From NCBI GenBank assembly GCA_964600845.1, contig CAZRJW010000022.1:1-20273 (forward strand): a stretch of 20,273 bases of DNA, given 5' to 3'. Position 1 is the first letter of the stretch, and each line of letters starts with the position of its first letter. A program made the position numbers and the translations under genes. Under the pieces are notes generated by a model that searched no databases, was not told the origin of the DNA, and saw only the letters and a list, made by a program, of their open reading frames with translations. This document shows positions 7,681 to 14,549 of this stretch, piece by piece. This stretch comes from JAGOTP01 sp964600845 (GTDB taxonomy: Bacteria > Patescibacteriota > Patescibacteriia > 2-12-FULL-60-25).

Positions 7681-8375
7681 ATTCCTCTTCTTCCTCTAAT
7701 ACGGGCCTGATTGTCGGGATTGTGGCGGTCACGGTCGCGTTGTTTGCAGGGTTAGTCTTTCTTCTCACACGTCTCCCTTCCGATCCAGGCAGAGGCGGAA
7801 ACGAGAACGTTTCTTTCGCGGATGCGGCAGATCCGAGTGTAGGCGCCGCCACTTCGTCGGTTGCGGTCCATATGTATGAGGATTTTGAATGTCCCGCCTG
7901 TGCCGCCTCCCATCCGGTGGTCAAGCAGGTGATCGAGGCCTACAAGGATCGTGTACGGTTTGTTTGGAAAGACTTCCCTCTGGAAACAATTCACCCGGTC
8001 GCACGCCCATCGGCGAATGCCGCTCGTTGTGCGCAGGTGCAGGGCAAATTTTGGGAGTATCAAGAGCAGTTGTTTCAGTCGCGTGGATGGATCACCGCGT
8101 CAAATAAGGCGGATGCATTCGTGACGCTCGCGAAGAACGTTGCAGGGTTGAACGAAGAGCAGTTTAAGAGCTGCGTTGGGGCAAAGTCGCAAGATGGACT
8201 TGTCGCTGCCAACATCCGTGAGGGGTTTGCGAACGCCGTAAATGCAACGCCAACCTTTTTTGTGAACAATACGCGTCAGTTTGGGATGGGGTTTGCAGAT
8301 TGGAGCCGGGTTTTAGACGCGGCCTTAGCTGAAACAGCGACGGCTACGAGCGCAACCACCTCGACAACCCGCTAA
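7677..8375 (+). CDS. Membrane-anchored DsbA-like thiol oxidoreductase (first copy)
   Basis: A 232-residue thioredoxin-fold protein of the DsbA/Thioredoxin_4 type, anchored by one N-terminal helix (about residues 9-31) with the catalytic domain outside the membrane. The active site is C72-P-A-C75, preceded by E-D-F-E, and the cis-proline loop is N-A-T-P-T-F-F. Such proteins introduce or rearrange disulfide bonds in exported proteins. The ATG at 7677 is chosen because it overlaps the lgt stop as ATGA and begins directly before the membrane helix; an earlier in-frame ATG at 7638 would overlap lgt by about 40 bp. It sits just before a second, separately promoted DsbA-like gene. I see no DsbB or VKOR partner in the window. 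Confidence 0.92.
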   Translation: MNSSSSSNTGLIVGIVAVTVALFAGLVFLLTRLPSDPGRGGNENVSFADAADPSVGAATSSVAVHMYEDFECPACAASHPVVKQVIEAYKDRVRFVWKDFPLETIHPVARPSANAARCAQVQGKFWEYQEQLFQSRGWITASNKADAFVTLAKNVAGLNEEQFKSCVGAKSQDGLVAANIREGFANAVNATPTFFVNNTRQFGMGFADWSRVLDAALAETATATSATTSTTR

Positions 8376-8389
8376 AGCTCTCGTATAAT
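8361..8389 (+). promoter_or_regulatory. Promoter of the second dsbA-like gene
   Basis: A -35 box TCGACA (8361-8366; five of six match TTGACA), a 17-nt spacer and a perfect -10 box TATAAT (8384-8389). The -35 lies inside the last codons of the preceding gene. Transcription should begin near 8396, leaving a leader of about 40 nt before the ATG at 8436. This is longer than the near-leaderless arrangement seen at several other genes here. Confidence 0.8.
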
Positions 8390-8435
8390 TCATGTACTTA
8401 CTCACTCATTACGATCTGAACTTTGAGACCTTTCT

Positions 8436-9191
8436 ATGGATCATTCGCAAGACAAAGGCATGTGGGATTCTAGCCCGAAGACCACGTTTTACCTTGGATT
8501 ATTTGTTGGAATCGCTATTTCATCCGTGTTGGCCCTCGTGCTCGTCTTCGGCATGTTGATGAGCGGTCGCTCGATGGCAACAGGTGCTGGTGTTGTCGCT
8601 CAGGCTCCATCCGCAGCTGCTCCAACGCCAAATGACCCTGGTCAAGCCGCCCCTGTCGGTGGCCCTGTAAAACCAGTAGACGATACAGACCATATTCTTG
8701 GTAAGAAGGACGCAAAAGTCACGGTAATCGGATATTCTGACTTCGAGTGTCCCTTCTGTGGCCAGATCGAGCCAGCCTACGCTCAGATGCGTGCCGAGTT
8801 TCCAAACGATGTTCGTTTGATCTTCCGCCACTTCCCATTGTCTTTCCACCCACAAGCACAGAAAGCGGCTGAGGCCTCGGAATGTGCAGCGAAACTTGGT
8901 GGTAACGACGGATTCTGGAAGATGCACGATAAATTGTTTGCCAACCAGCAGACACTCGGTCCAGCTGCCTTCGTCACTTTTGCGAAAGAGCTTGGCTTGA
9001 AAGAAGCTGATTTCAAGACCTGTTTGGACAGCGGTGAGATGGCTGCTCGCGTGAGCTCAGATATGGCTTCCGGTAACGACGCGGGTGTCAACGGAACGCC
9101 AGCCACCTTCATCAACGGCAAATTGGTCAGCGGTGCGGTTCCTTACGCACAGTTGAAGCAAGAGTTGGTTGCCGCCGGTGCGAAGAACTAA
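8436..9191 (+). CDS. Membrane-anchored DsbA-like thiol oxidoreductase (second copy)
   Basis: A 251-residue thioredoxin-fold protein with an N-terminal membrane helix (about residues 17-43), an Ala/Pro-rich linker (about 50-85) and a DsbA-like domain. The active site is C105-P-F-C108 after S-D-F-E, and the cis-proline loop is G-V-N-G-T-P-A-T-F. It belongs to the same family as the protein encoded just upstream, but the dipeptide between the active-site cysteines differs (PF versus PA), which is known to tune redox potential in this family, so the two may differ in role. It has its own consensus promoter and a strong terminator, so it can be expressed as a single gene. The start at 8436 has no SD and is preceded by CTTTCT. 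Confidence 0.94.
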   Translation: MDHSQDKGMWDSSPKTTFYLGLFVGIAISSVLALVLVFGMLMSGRSMATGAGVVAQAPSAAAPTPNDPGQAAPVGGPVKPVDDTDHILGKKDAKVTVIGYSDFECPFCGQIEPAYAQMRAEFPNDVRLIFRHFPLSFHPQAQKAAEASECAAKLGGNDGFWKMHDKLFANQQTLGPAAFVTFAKELGLKEADFKTCLDSGEMAARVSSDMASGNDAGVNGTPATFINGKLVSGAVPYAQLKQELVAAGAKN

Positions 9192-9208
9192 GACGGCGTG
9201 AGATAGTA

Positions 9209-9236
9209 AAACCCCCTCGAGTGATCGAGGGGGTTT
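9209..9236 (+). terminator. Strong intrinsic terminator after the second dsbA-like gene
   Basis: A perfect 12-bp stem (9209-9220 with 9225-9236) closed by a GTGA tetraloop, with a C5/G5 core flanked by AAA and TTT and followed by a T-rich run (TTTGGTTTTG). It begins 18 nt after the stop codon at 9191. Confidence 0.92.
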
Positions 9237-9312
9237 GGTTTTGTTCTGCCCGATCTAGGCTGCGCGGTGGTTGGGGAAAGCAAGACGCTGACTATAGGGT
9301 ATTCCATTTAAC

Positions 9313-9352
9313 GAATTCAGGATTATACTATATACAGTATAATCCTGAATTC
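9313..9352. repeat. Perfect 17-bp inverted repeat in the intergenic spacer
   Basis: Arms 9313-9329 and 9336-9352 are perfect inverted copies separated by 6 nt (ATATAC). Each arm starts or ends with GAATTC and contains TATAAT when read on its own strand (9338-9343 on plus; 9327-9322 on minus). It is followed on the plus strand by TTGTTTTATA. It could be a back-up terminator, a symmetric protein-binding site or a bidirectional -10 region. No good -35 box lies at the right distance on either strand, so a promoter role is unproven. Confidence 0.6.
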
Positions 9353-9428
9353 TTGTTTTATACCTCCCTAAGCGGCCGGTCACCAGGTAGGTAATTCTCT
9401 TCACCTGGAAGATCCCGTCTTCCACATA

Positions 9429-9460
9429 CAAAAATACACCACCAACGTGGTGTATTTTTG
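9429..9460 (-). terminator. Bidirectional terminator after the ABC exporter genes
   Basis: A perfect 14-bp stem (9429-9442 with 9447-9460) around the loop CAAC, with A-rich and T-rich ends, so it can terminate in both directions. It lies 15 nt beyond the stop of the minus-strand ABC gene at 9476. On the plus strand it is followed by TTTTCTTTTT. A shorter hairpin (GGAAGA/TCTTCC, 9407-9423) sits just before it. Confidence 0.88.
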
Positions 9461-9475
9461 TTTTCTTTTTCCCTA

Positions 9476-11206
9476 TCAACTCTTCCGCTCTCCCTGCATT
9501 AGGAGCTCCAGCGCATGATCGAACGACCCCGCCTCCGTCAGAGTTCCATTATTTACAAAGAAGATATCGTCCGCATTTTCAATCGTGTTCAAGCGATGGG
9601 CGATGATCACTTTGGTCGTACTCTTTGGAAGTTTTTCTAGCGTCTCTTCGAGAAGCTGTTCTGTCACGGTATCGATGTTCGCCGTTGCTTCGTCCAGGAT
9701 AAGCAGGTCTGGCTTACGCAATACGGCGCGCATGAAGGCGATGAGCTGACGCTGGCCAAGGCTGATCCCGTCGCCAGTGGACTTCACTGTGGTTTCAAGG
9801 CCTTCCGGGAAACGGGCGAGAAGGGCTTCAAGGCCCGCTTCTTTGATCGCGATCTGACGATCTTCGTTTGAGCGGTCCGCGTAGGCGCTGTTTCCGTGGA
9901 AGATATTTTCCATAATCGTTCCCGTGAACAAGAATGGTTCCTGGAGAATGAAACCGATTTGCTGTGCTCGTCGTTCGGGGCTATAGGAACGCAGATCTTT
10001 GCCGTGAAGGAGGACCGTGCCTTCGGAAGGATCATACAGACGAGCCATCAGTGAGGCGGTTGTTGTCTTGCCTCCCCCTGTTGGGCCAACGAGCGCATAG
10101 GTTTTTCCTGGTTCCAGGTCAAAGCTGATATTTTTCAGGACCGTTTTTCCATCCGGGTAATTGAACGAGACATTCTGGAACTCGAGAACCGATTCAGCAT
10201 TCACGTTCGTGGTCGAAGCGACGGTGGCGAGTGCGAGCGGATTATTCAAGATGGCGGATACACGATCCCAGCCAGCGACGGCCAGCTGAAGCGAGGTCCA
10301 AAGCGTTGCGATCTGGCGGAGTGGGGAATAGAAGCGATCGAGGTAGATCAAGAAGCTGATCAAGAACCCAAGCGTGAACTTCCCCTGTGAAATAAGGAGG
10401 ATTCCATAGCTCACGACGATCAACTGGCCGATGTTGGAAGACAGATCGAAGAGAGGTGTGAAGAGGTTATTCGTAGCCCCCGCTTTGAGCGATGCGCGGA
10501 AGTTTTTCTGGTTCGCTTCTTCGAATCGAGCACGGAAATAATCACGACGATTGAAGGCGACGATGACCTTGAAGTTATCGAGACTCTCCTGAATCTCGGC
10601 GCTCAACCCACCCACGCTCTGAAGGCTCTCGGCATTACGCTTCTGAACCCATTTCGCGGTGAGACGTGTGAAGAGAAACATCGTGAAGGCGGGCAGAAGT
10701 GCAAGCAAGCCAAGGCGCGGATTCAATACCACCATGAATACGCCCGCTCCGAGAATCAAGAAGATGCTGCCAAAGAAGCGCATCAAAATTTCGGAAAAAA
10801 ACTGATTCAACTTGTCGGTGTCATTGTTGATGCGCGAGATCAGATCGCCGGCTTTTGTTTGGTGGAAGAATGCGATTGGAAGCGATTGGAGTTTGGTGAA
10901 GACATTGTTGCGCAGGCGGAACAAGACATTCTGTCCGATTGTGCCCATCAGCATCATCTGGAAGTACCCCACGAAGTACATGATGACGAAGGCGGCGAAT
11001 AGCACGCCGACGTAAAAGAAGATGCCCGTGTATTGTCCTGCGATGACGTAGGTATCGACGACATGCCCAAAGATATACGGTGCTCCCAACATGACGACCG
11101 TATTGAACATCAGACCAAGCACAGCGAGCGCAATGTCGCGCTTGTTCGTGGTCATGAGCTTGAGCAAGCTCACCATCTTCAAGGGGCTATTTGTTGGAGG
11201 ATTCAT
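9476..11206 (-). CDS. ABC exporter half-transporter with the catalytically complete ATPase
   Basis: A 576-residue half-transporter with an N-terminal six-helix exporter domain (about residues 20-310) and a C-terminal ATP-binding domain. Visible motifs: Walker A G-P-T-G-G-G-K380-T, Q-loop L-Q-E-P-F, signature S482-L-G-Q (second position altered from SGGQ), Walker B L-L-I-L-D-E506 and H-loop H537. The catalytic glutamate and histidine are therefore intact. With the preceding gene it should form a heterodimeric exporter in the inner membrane; the substrate (drug, lipid or peptide) cannot be told from sequence. The start at 11206 overlaps the upstream gene by 20 bp and has T before ATG. An alternative ATG at 11176 lies beyond the upstream stop. 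The longer open frame to 11293 adds a polar stretch overlapping the partner gene and is not favoured. Confidence 0.93.
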   Translation of the reverse strand: MNPPTNSPLKMVSLLKLMTTNKRDIALAVLGLMFNTVVMLGAPYIFGHVVDTYVIAGQYTGIFFYVGVLFAAFVIMYFVGYFQMMLMGTIGQNVLFRLRNNVFTKLQSLPIAFFHQTKAGDLISRINNDTDKLNQFFSEILMRFFGSIFLILGAGVFMVVLNPRLGLLALLPAFTMFLFTRLTAKWVQKRNAESLQSVGGLSAEIQESLDNFKVIVAFNRRDYFRARFEEANQKNFRASLKAGATNNLFTPLFDLSSNIGQLIVVSYGILLISQGKFTLGFLISFLIYLDRFYSPLRQIATLWTSLQLAVAGWDRVSAILNNPLALATVASTTNVNAESVLEFQNVSFNYPDGKTVLKNISFDLEPGKTYALVGPTGGGKTTTASLMARLYDPSEGTVLLHGKDLRSYSPERRAQQIGFILQEPFLFTGTIMENIFHGNSAYADRSNEDRQIAIKEAGLEALLARFPEGLETTVKSTGDGISLGQRQLIAFMRAVLRKPDLLILDEATANIDTVTEQLLEETLEKLPKSTTKVIIAHRLNTIENADDIFFVNNGTLTEAGSFDHALELLMQGERKS

Positions 11207-12926
11207 ATTCGTCGGTACTGCGTTGGGATTGAGCGATTTGGACGTACTCGGGGCAGCTCCGCATGAGCTCTGTATGCGTGCCTTTCGCGACAACTTCTCC
11301 TTCCATCAATAAAATAATCTGATCGTAGGTTTCGATCGGCGCGATCTTTTGAGTGATCGAGATAAGCGTCAGAGCTGGATAGTTCGTCTCGACATTGTTC
11401 AAAATGCGTTGTTCGGTATTGGGATCAACGCGGGCAGTGAAATCGTCGAGCAGAAGAATCTTTGGATCCAACGCGAGCGCACGAGCGAGCATGACGCGCT
11501 GTTTTTGCCCACCGGACAAACTCGTTCCACGCTCTGAGACCAGCGTTTCCAGTTTGTCTGGAAGTGTCTCAATGAAGTCCGTCAGCTCGGCGGTTGCGAC
11601 GGCTTTCTCGAAGCGAGCAGGATCAACCACTTCGCTGAAGGCGATATTTTCACGGAGGGATAAGTTGAAGAGGACGCTATCTTGAAACACGAACCCGACC
11701 TGCGCGTGGAAGGTTTTATGATCGTAGTCGGTGAGAGGCTGTCCATCGAATAAAATCTTGCCCGAGGTTGGTGGGAGCAAGCCAGTCATGAGCTGCAGAA
11801 GCTGTGTTTTTCCTGCAGCTGTTGGGCCGATGATCGCTGTCTTCGTCCCTGCCTTGATGGAGAACGAGACATCCTTTAGAACGGGCTTTCCTGCGTACGA
11901 GAGCGACAGGTGTTCTATTTCAATGTCTCCACGAAGCGTTGCTTGGAGTGTTCCGTCCGCCGCTTCTTCGGGGAGGTTTAACACTTCTGACACACGCGCA
12001 TACGAGGCGTTGGCGCGACTGATGGCGTTACTCATGAAGCCGATAATGAGAATCGGGAAGATGAGGAGCGTGAGGTAGCCATTGAACGCGGCCAGTTCAC
12101 CAATCGTCATCTCACCGGTAATCGCGAGGTGGCCCCCAAAGGCAATTACGACGAGCATCGCCATACTTCCGAGGAAGTTGATGACGGGAATTGCACTCGC
12201 AAAGATTCGCAGAATCTTCAGCCCCACTGTTTTTGCTTCGGTATTTGCTTCCAGAAATTTTTCAAACTCTTGTTGCTGGGCATTCAAGACCCGAATGAGG
12301 GCTGAACCTAAGATGCTTTCGTTGATGACCTTGTTCAAGCGATCGATGACGTGTTGAGATTCTTTAAAGAGACCTCCAACTTTTGAGAAGATCTTGAAAA
12401 AGGTCAGGGCGATGAGAGGCAGAATCACGAGCACGGCGAGGGCGAGTTTCCAGTTGAGAGAGATCAGTAACGCGCTCGCGCCAATGATGATAAAGACGGA
12501 CGACACGATTGAGACGATCGCTTGCGATACGAAGAGTTTAACCGCGTCGATGTCGGAGGTGAGATTCGTCAACAGCTTCGAAGGCGTCACTTCTTGAATA
12601 GAGGCAACGCTTTGGCGAGAGATCTTTGCTGCGAGCTTCGTGCGCAGATCGCGAGCAACGCGCTCTGAGGCATAGATTTGGACCAGACTTTGGAGATAGG
12701 CGAAGATAAGGATCAATACAGCCGTACCCAGGAACGCGAGCACGAACGACTCAGTAGAGAATGTTCCCTGCGAGAAGGTGTCGATGCCATTCGCAACGCG
12801 TTTGGGAATGGAGAGGCTGAGAGTGTTGCTCAGTAGGGAGAGTGTGAAGAGGCCCAAAATAAGCCCTTTGTAGGGCTTTAGGAGGCTCATCAAATTTGGT
12901 CGAGGTGCGTTGTCTGCCGGTTTCAT
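11187..12926 (-). CDS. ABC exporter half-transporter with a degenerate ATP site
   Basis: A 579-residue half-transporter with a six-helix exporter domain (to about residue 320) and an ATPase domain. Walker A (G-P-T-A-A-G-K-T) and the signature L-S-G-G-Q are canonical, but the catalytic glutamate after Walker B is aspartate (L-L-L-D-D495) and the H-loop histidine is glutamine (S-I-T-Q526). The partner gene has the complementary change: intact Glu and His but an altered signature. This is the known pattern of asymmetric heterodimeric exporters such as TM287/288 or BmrCD, where only one of two ATP sites hydrolyses. The ATG at 12926 is chosen because a promoter (-35 TTGAAT, -10 AATACT) lies immediately upstream; an in-frame ATG at 12965 would place that promoter inside the gene. 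The transcript would be nearly leaderless. Confidence 0.93.
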   Translation of the reverse strand: MKPADNAPRPNLMSLLKPYKGLILGLFTLSLLSNTLSLSIPKRVANGIDTFSQGTFSTESFVLAFLGTAVLILIFAYLQSLVQIYASERVARDLRTKLAAKISRQSVASIQEVTPSKLLTNLTSDIDAVKLFVSQAIVSIVSSVFIIIGASALLISLNWKLALAVLVILPLIALTFFKIFSKVGGLFKESQHVIDRLNKVINESILGSALIRVLNAQQQEFEKFLEANTEAKTVGLKILRIFASAIPVINFLGSMAMLVVIAFGGHLAITGEMTIGELAAFNGYLTLLIFPILIIGFMSNAISRANASYARVSEVLNLPEEAADGTLQATLRGDIEIEHLSLSYAGKPVLKDVSFSIKAGTKTAIIGPTAAGKTQLLQLMTGLLPPTSGKILFDGQPLTDYDHKTFHAQVGFVFQDSVLFNLSLRENIAFSEVVDPARFEKAVATAELTDFIETLPDKLETLVSERGTSLSGGQKQRVMLARALALDPKILLLDDFTARVDPNTEQRILNNVETNYPALTLISITQKIAPIETYDQIILLMEGEVVAKGTHTELMRSCPEYVQIAQSQRSTDEYESSNK

Positions 12927-12936
12927 AGCACCCTCT

Positions 12937-12965
12937 AGTATTCGCCTTTTTGGCACTTTATTCAA
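12937..12965 (-). promoter_or_regulatory. Promoter of the ABC exporter operon
   Basis: On the minus strand: -35 TTGAAT (12965-12960), 17-nt spacer, -10 AATACT (12942-12937), then 10 nt to the ATG at 12926. The predicted transcript has a leader of only a few nucleotides. The -35 overlaps the stop codon region of the preceding eight-cysteine gene, so the exporter could be transcribed both from here and by read-through. Confidence 0.65.
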
Positions 12966-13413
12966 GCGGAGGAGGATTCTGCAAACAGGCCTTCAACGCA
13001 GCCGTTTGAGTCCAGCCACAGTCTCCTGTTGTCTGTCGTTCGCAGCGTGCCGTGCGGTAACAAGCGTAGATATCACGGAACTCACAGGTACTCACCGTCC
13101 CAGACGCTTCGTCGGCATCAACACAGAGTTGGCTACTGCAACCAGCGGGTACACAGGCTCCTTTGGAGGGAGCTGGACGACTTGGCGCAGGGGGCGTTGG
13201 TCGTGGAGTCGGTGTAGGCGATGTGACGATGGGTGATGAGGTTGTTGTACTCGGAGGCGGCATCTGATCTGGGAGCTCGAAATTCTGTGGAGGAGTGTTT
13301 CGATGGGACCGTTCAAATCCCTGATCGTAGCCTGCTGTGTACCCCAGCGCGCCGCCTATAATCAAGGTAATAACACCAAAGGCGAAGAGAGTGATTGGTG
13401 TGAAGGTTTTCAT
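12958..13413 (-). CDS. Membrane-anchored eight-cysteine-cluster protein
   Basis: A 151-residue envelope protein. It has an N-terminal hydrophobic helix (about residues 5-28), a Ser/Thr/Pro-rich linker, and a C-terminal domain with exactly eight cysteines in the pattern C-x4-C-x4-C ... T-C-E ... Y-A-C-Y ... C-E-R-Q ... D-C-G-W ... A-C-L. This matches my memory of an 'eight-cysteine-cluster' family of unknown function. The cysteines probably form four disulfides outside the cell, making it a plausible client of the two DsbA-like proteins in this window (inference). The start at 13413 is preferred over a longer open frame to 13587, because it directly precedes the membrane helix and lies 9 nt after a TATGAT box. 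The ABC exporter genes follow on the same strand. Confidence 0.85.
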   Translation of the reverse strand: MKTFTPITLFAFGVITLIIGGALGYTAGYDQGFERSHRNTPPQNFELPDQMPPPSTTTSSPIVTSPTPTPRPTPPAPSRPAPSKGACVPAGCSSQLCVDADEASGTVSTCEFRDIYACYRTARCERQTTGDCGWTQTAALKACLQNPPPLE

Positions 13414-13422
13414 ATGCTTTTC

Positions 13423-13428
13423 ATCATA
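13423..13428 (-). promoter_or_regulatory. -10 box of the eight-cysteine gene
   Basis: TATGAT on the minus strand (13428-13423), 9 nt before the ATG at 13413, predicting a leaderless or nearly leaderless mRNA. No good -35 is seen 16-18 nt upstream. Confidence 0.45.
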
Positions 13429-13475
13429 CGGGATCGGGCTTGATTCATCTATGGAGCGGAAGTGTGTAACGCTGG

Positions 13476-13503
13476 TTGTGTTCTGGTGCGAGCCTGGTAC
13501 TCT
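13476..13503 (+). promoter_or_regulatory. Candidate promoter of the M23 peptidase gene
   Basis: -35 TTGTGT (13476-13481), 16-nt spacer, -10 TACTCT (13498-13503) preceded by TGG as in extended -10 promoters. The ATG at 13512 begins 8 nt later. The -10 is weak, but the distance to the ATG matches other genes in the window. It is divergent from the eight-cysteine gene across a 98-bp spacer. Confidence 0.4.
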
Positions 13504-13511
13504 GGGTGGAT

Positions 13512-14522
13512 ATGAACGCTGCTTTGTCCCTTTTTCTCTTGGTTGGGGTCTTTTTCGCGAGTGCGAGCGGTGTGCAGGCGCAGACAACGACTTCTTCGTC
13601 CGCGATTGTGCGTCCGATTGCCTATCCGACAGAAAAAACCGTTCCGTTATCGAATGATTTTGGGCAGAGCCGTGGAACGCGCGCGCATGAAGGGAATGAT
13701 TTGGTTGGAGCCAAGATGACGCCGCTCTATGCGGCGGTCACCGGCCGGGTGCAGTCGGTTGTCATTCCGGAGGCAGCCTGGGGATACGCGATTACATTGG
13801 AAGATGACGATGGCTATACGTATCACTACATTCACGTAAATAACGATACGCCGGGGACGGACGATGGATTGGGCGGAACAGCGCATGCCTATGCGCCGGG
13901 GATTGTCCGCGGAGCACAGGTCACGAAGGGGCAACTCATTGGGTGGATGGGGGATAGCGGAAATGCCGAGTCGATCACGTCCCATCTGCACTTCGAGATT
14001 CGAACGTCAGACGATACGGCGATCGATCCCTATGCAAGTTTGTCGGCGGCATTAGATGAGGGGAAATATCGTGTCGCGAATGTGAAGGCGGCGAGCCCGG
14101 ATGTTAATACAGACAAGGGGCTCGTCTCTACGGGTAGCGCAGCGCCCTGCGTTTCAGGCAGCCTGGTGAGATCGGCGACGGTTTCAGCGGTCTACTATTG
14201 TGGGGCTGATGGCAAGCGCTATGGGTTCCCAAATGAGCGCGTCTACTTCTCGTGGTACGCGGATTTTAAAACGGTTCAGACGCTTTCAAATGAGGGGTTG
14301 GCTGCGATTCCGTTGGGAGGAAATGTGACCTATCGTCCCGGAACCAAGATGGTGAAGATCGAATCACTTCCGAATGTCTACGCGATTCAAAAAGGCGGCG
14401 TGTTGCGTTGGATCAAAACCCCAGCCGAAGCGGTGGCACTCTACGGAAAAACCTGGAACAAAAATGTAGATGACGTCTCAGACGCGTACTTCACCAACTA
14501 TACGATAGGAGAGCCCATTTAA
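13512..14522 (+). CDS. Secreted M23 (LytM-type) peptidoglycan peptidase with C-terminal domain
   Basis: A 336-residue protein with a signal peptide (hydrophobic core about residues 3-18, likely cleaved near V-Q-A-Q at 21-24). The M23 domain (about 38-178) carries the zinc ligands H59-x3-D63 and H158-L-H160, typical of enzymes that cut peptide cross-bridges in peptidoglycan. The C-terminal part (about 205-336) has two related motifs, V-Y-Y-C-G-A-D-G-K-R-Y-G-F-P-N-E and V-Y-A-I-Q-K-G-G-V-L-R-W-I-K. I associate this pattern with secreted Patescibacteria proteins; its function is unknown. The ATG at 13512 starts the signal peptide; an earlier TTG at 13476 would add a non-signal stretch. The enzyme probably remodels the cell's own wall or that of a host cell; the sequence does not decide which. 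Confidence 0.93.
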   Translation: MNAALSLFLLVGVFFASASGVQAQTTTSSSAIVRPIAYPTEKTVPLSNDFGQSRGTRAHEGNDLVGAKMTPLYAAVTGRVQSVVIPEAAWGYAITLEDDDGYTYHYIHVNNDTPGTDDGLGGTAHAYAPGIVRGAQVTKGQLIGWMGDSGNAESITSHLHFEIRTSDDTAIDPYASLSAALDEGKYRVANVKAASPDVNTDKGLVSTGSAAPCVSGSLVRSATVSAVYYCGADGKRYGFPNERVYFSWYADFKTVQTLSNEGLAAIPLGGNVTYRPGTKMVKIESLPNVYAIQKGGVLRWIKTPAEAVALYGKTWNKNVDDVSDAYFTNYTIGEPI

Positions 14523-14528
14523 GGGGTG

Positions 14529-14534
14529 TATACT
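14529..14534 (+). promoter_or_regulatory. -10 box of the large ABC ATPase gene
   Basis: TATACT at 14529-14534, just after the M23 gene's stop (14522) and 15 nt before the ATG at 14550. It predicts a leader of about 8 nt. No recognisable -35 is present, and the gene may also be read through from the M23 gene. Confidence 0.45.
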
Positions 14535-14549
14535 AGCTCCATTCGCTCT

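Noticed and set aside
9240..9312. tRNA or riboswitch in the spacer after the second dsbA-like gene
   Set aside because: I could not form a cloverleaf or match a known riboswitch core; only simple hairpins further right are supported.
11207..11293. Longer N terminus for the second ABC half-transporter
   Set aside because: It would overlap the partner gene by over 100 bp with a polar, unconserved-looking stretch; ATG 11206 or 11176 fits the usual half-transporter start.
13414..13587. Longer N terminus for the eight-cysteine protein
   Set aside because: The extension is basic and polar, covers the divergent promoter region and would overlap the M23 gene; ATG 13413 directly precedes the membrane helix and follows a -10 box.
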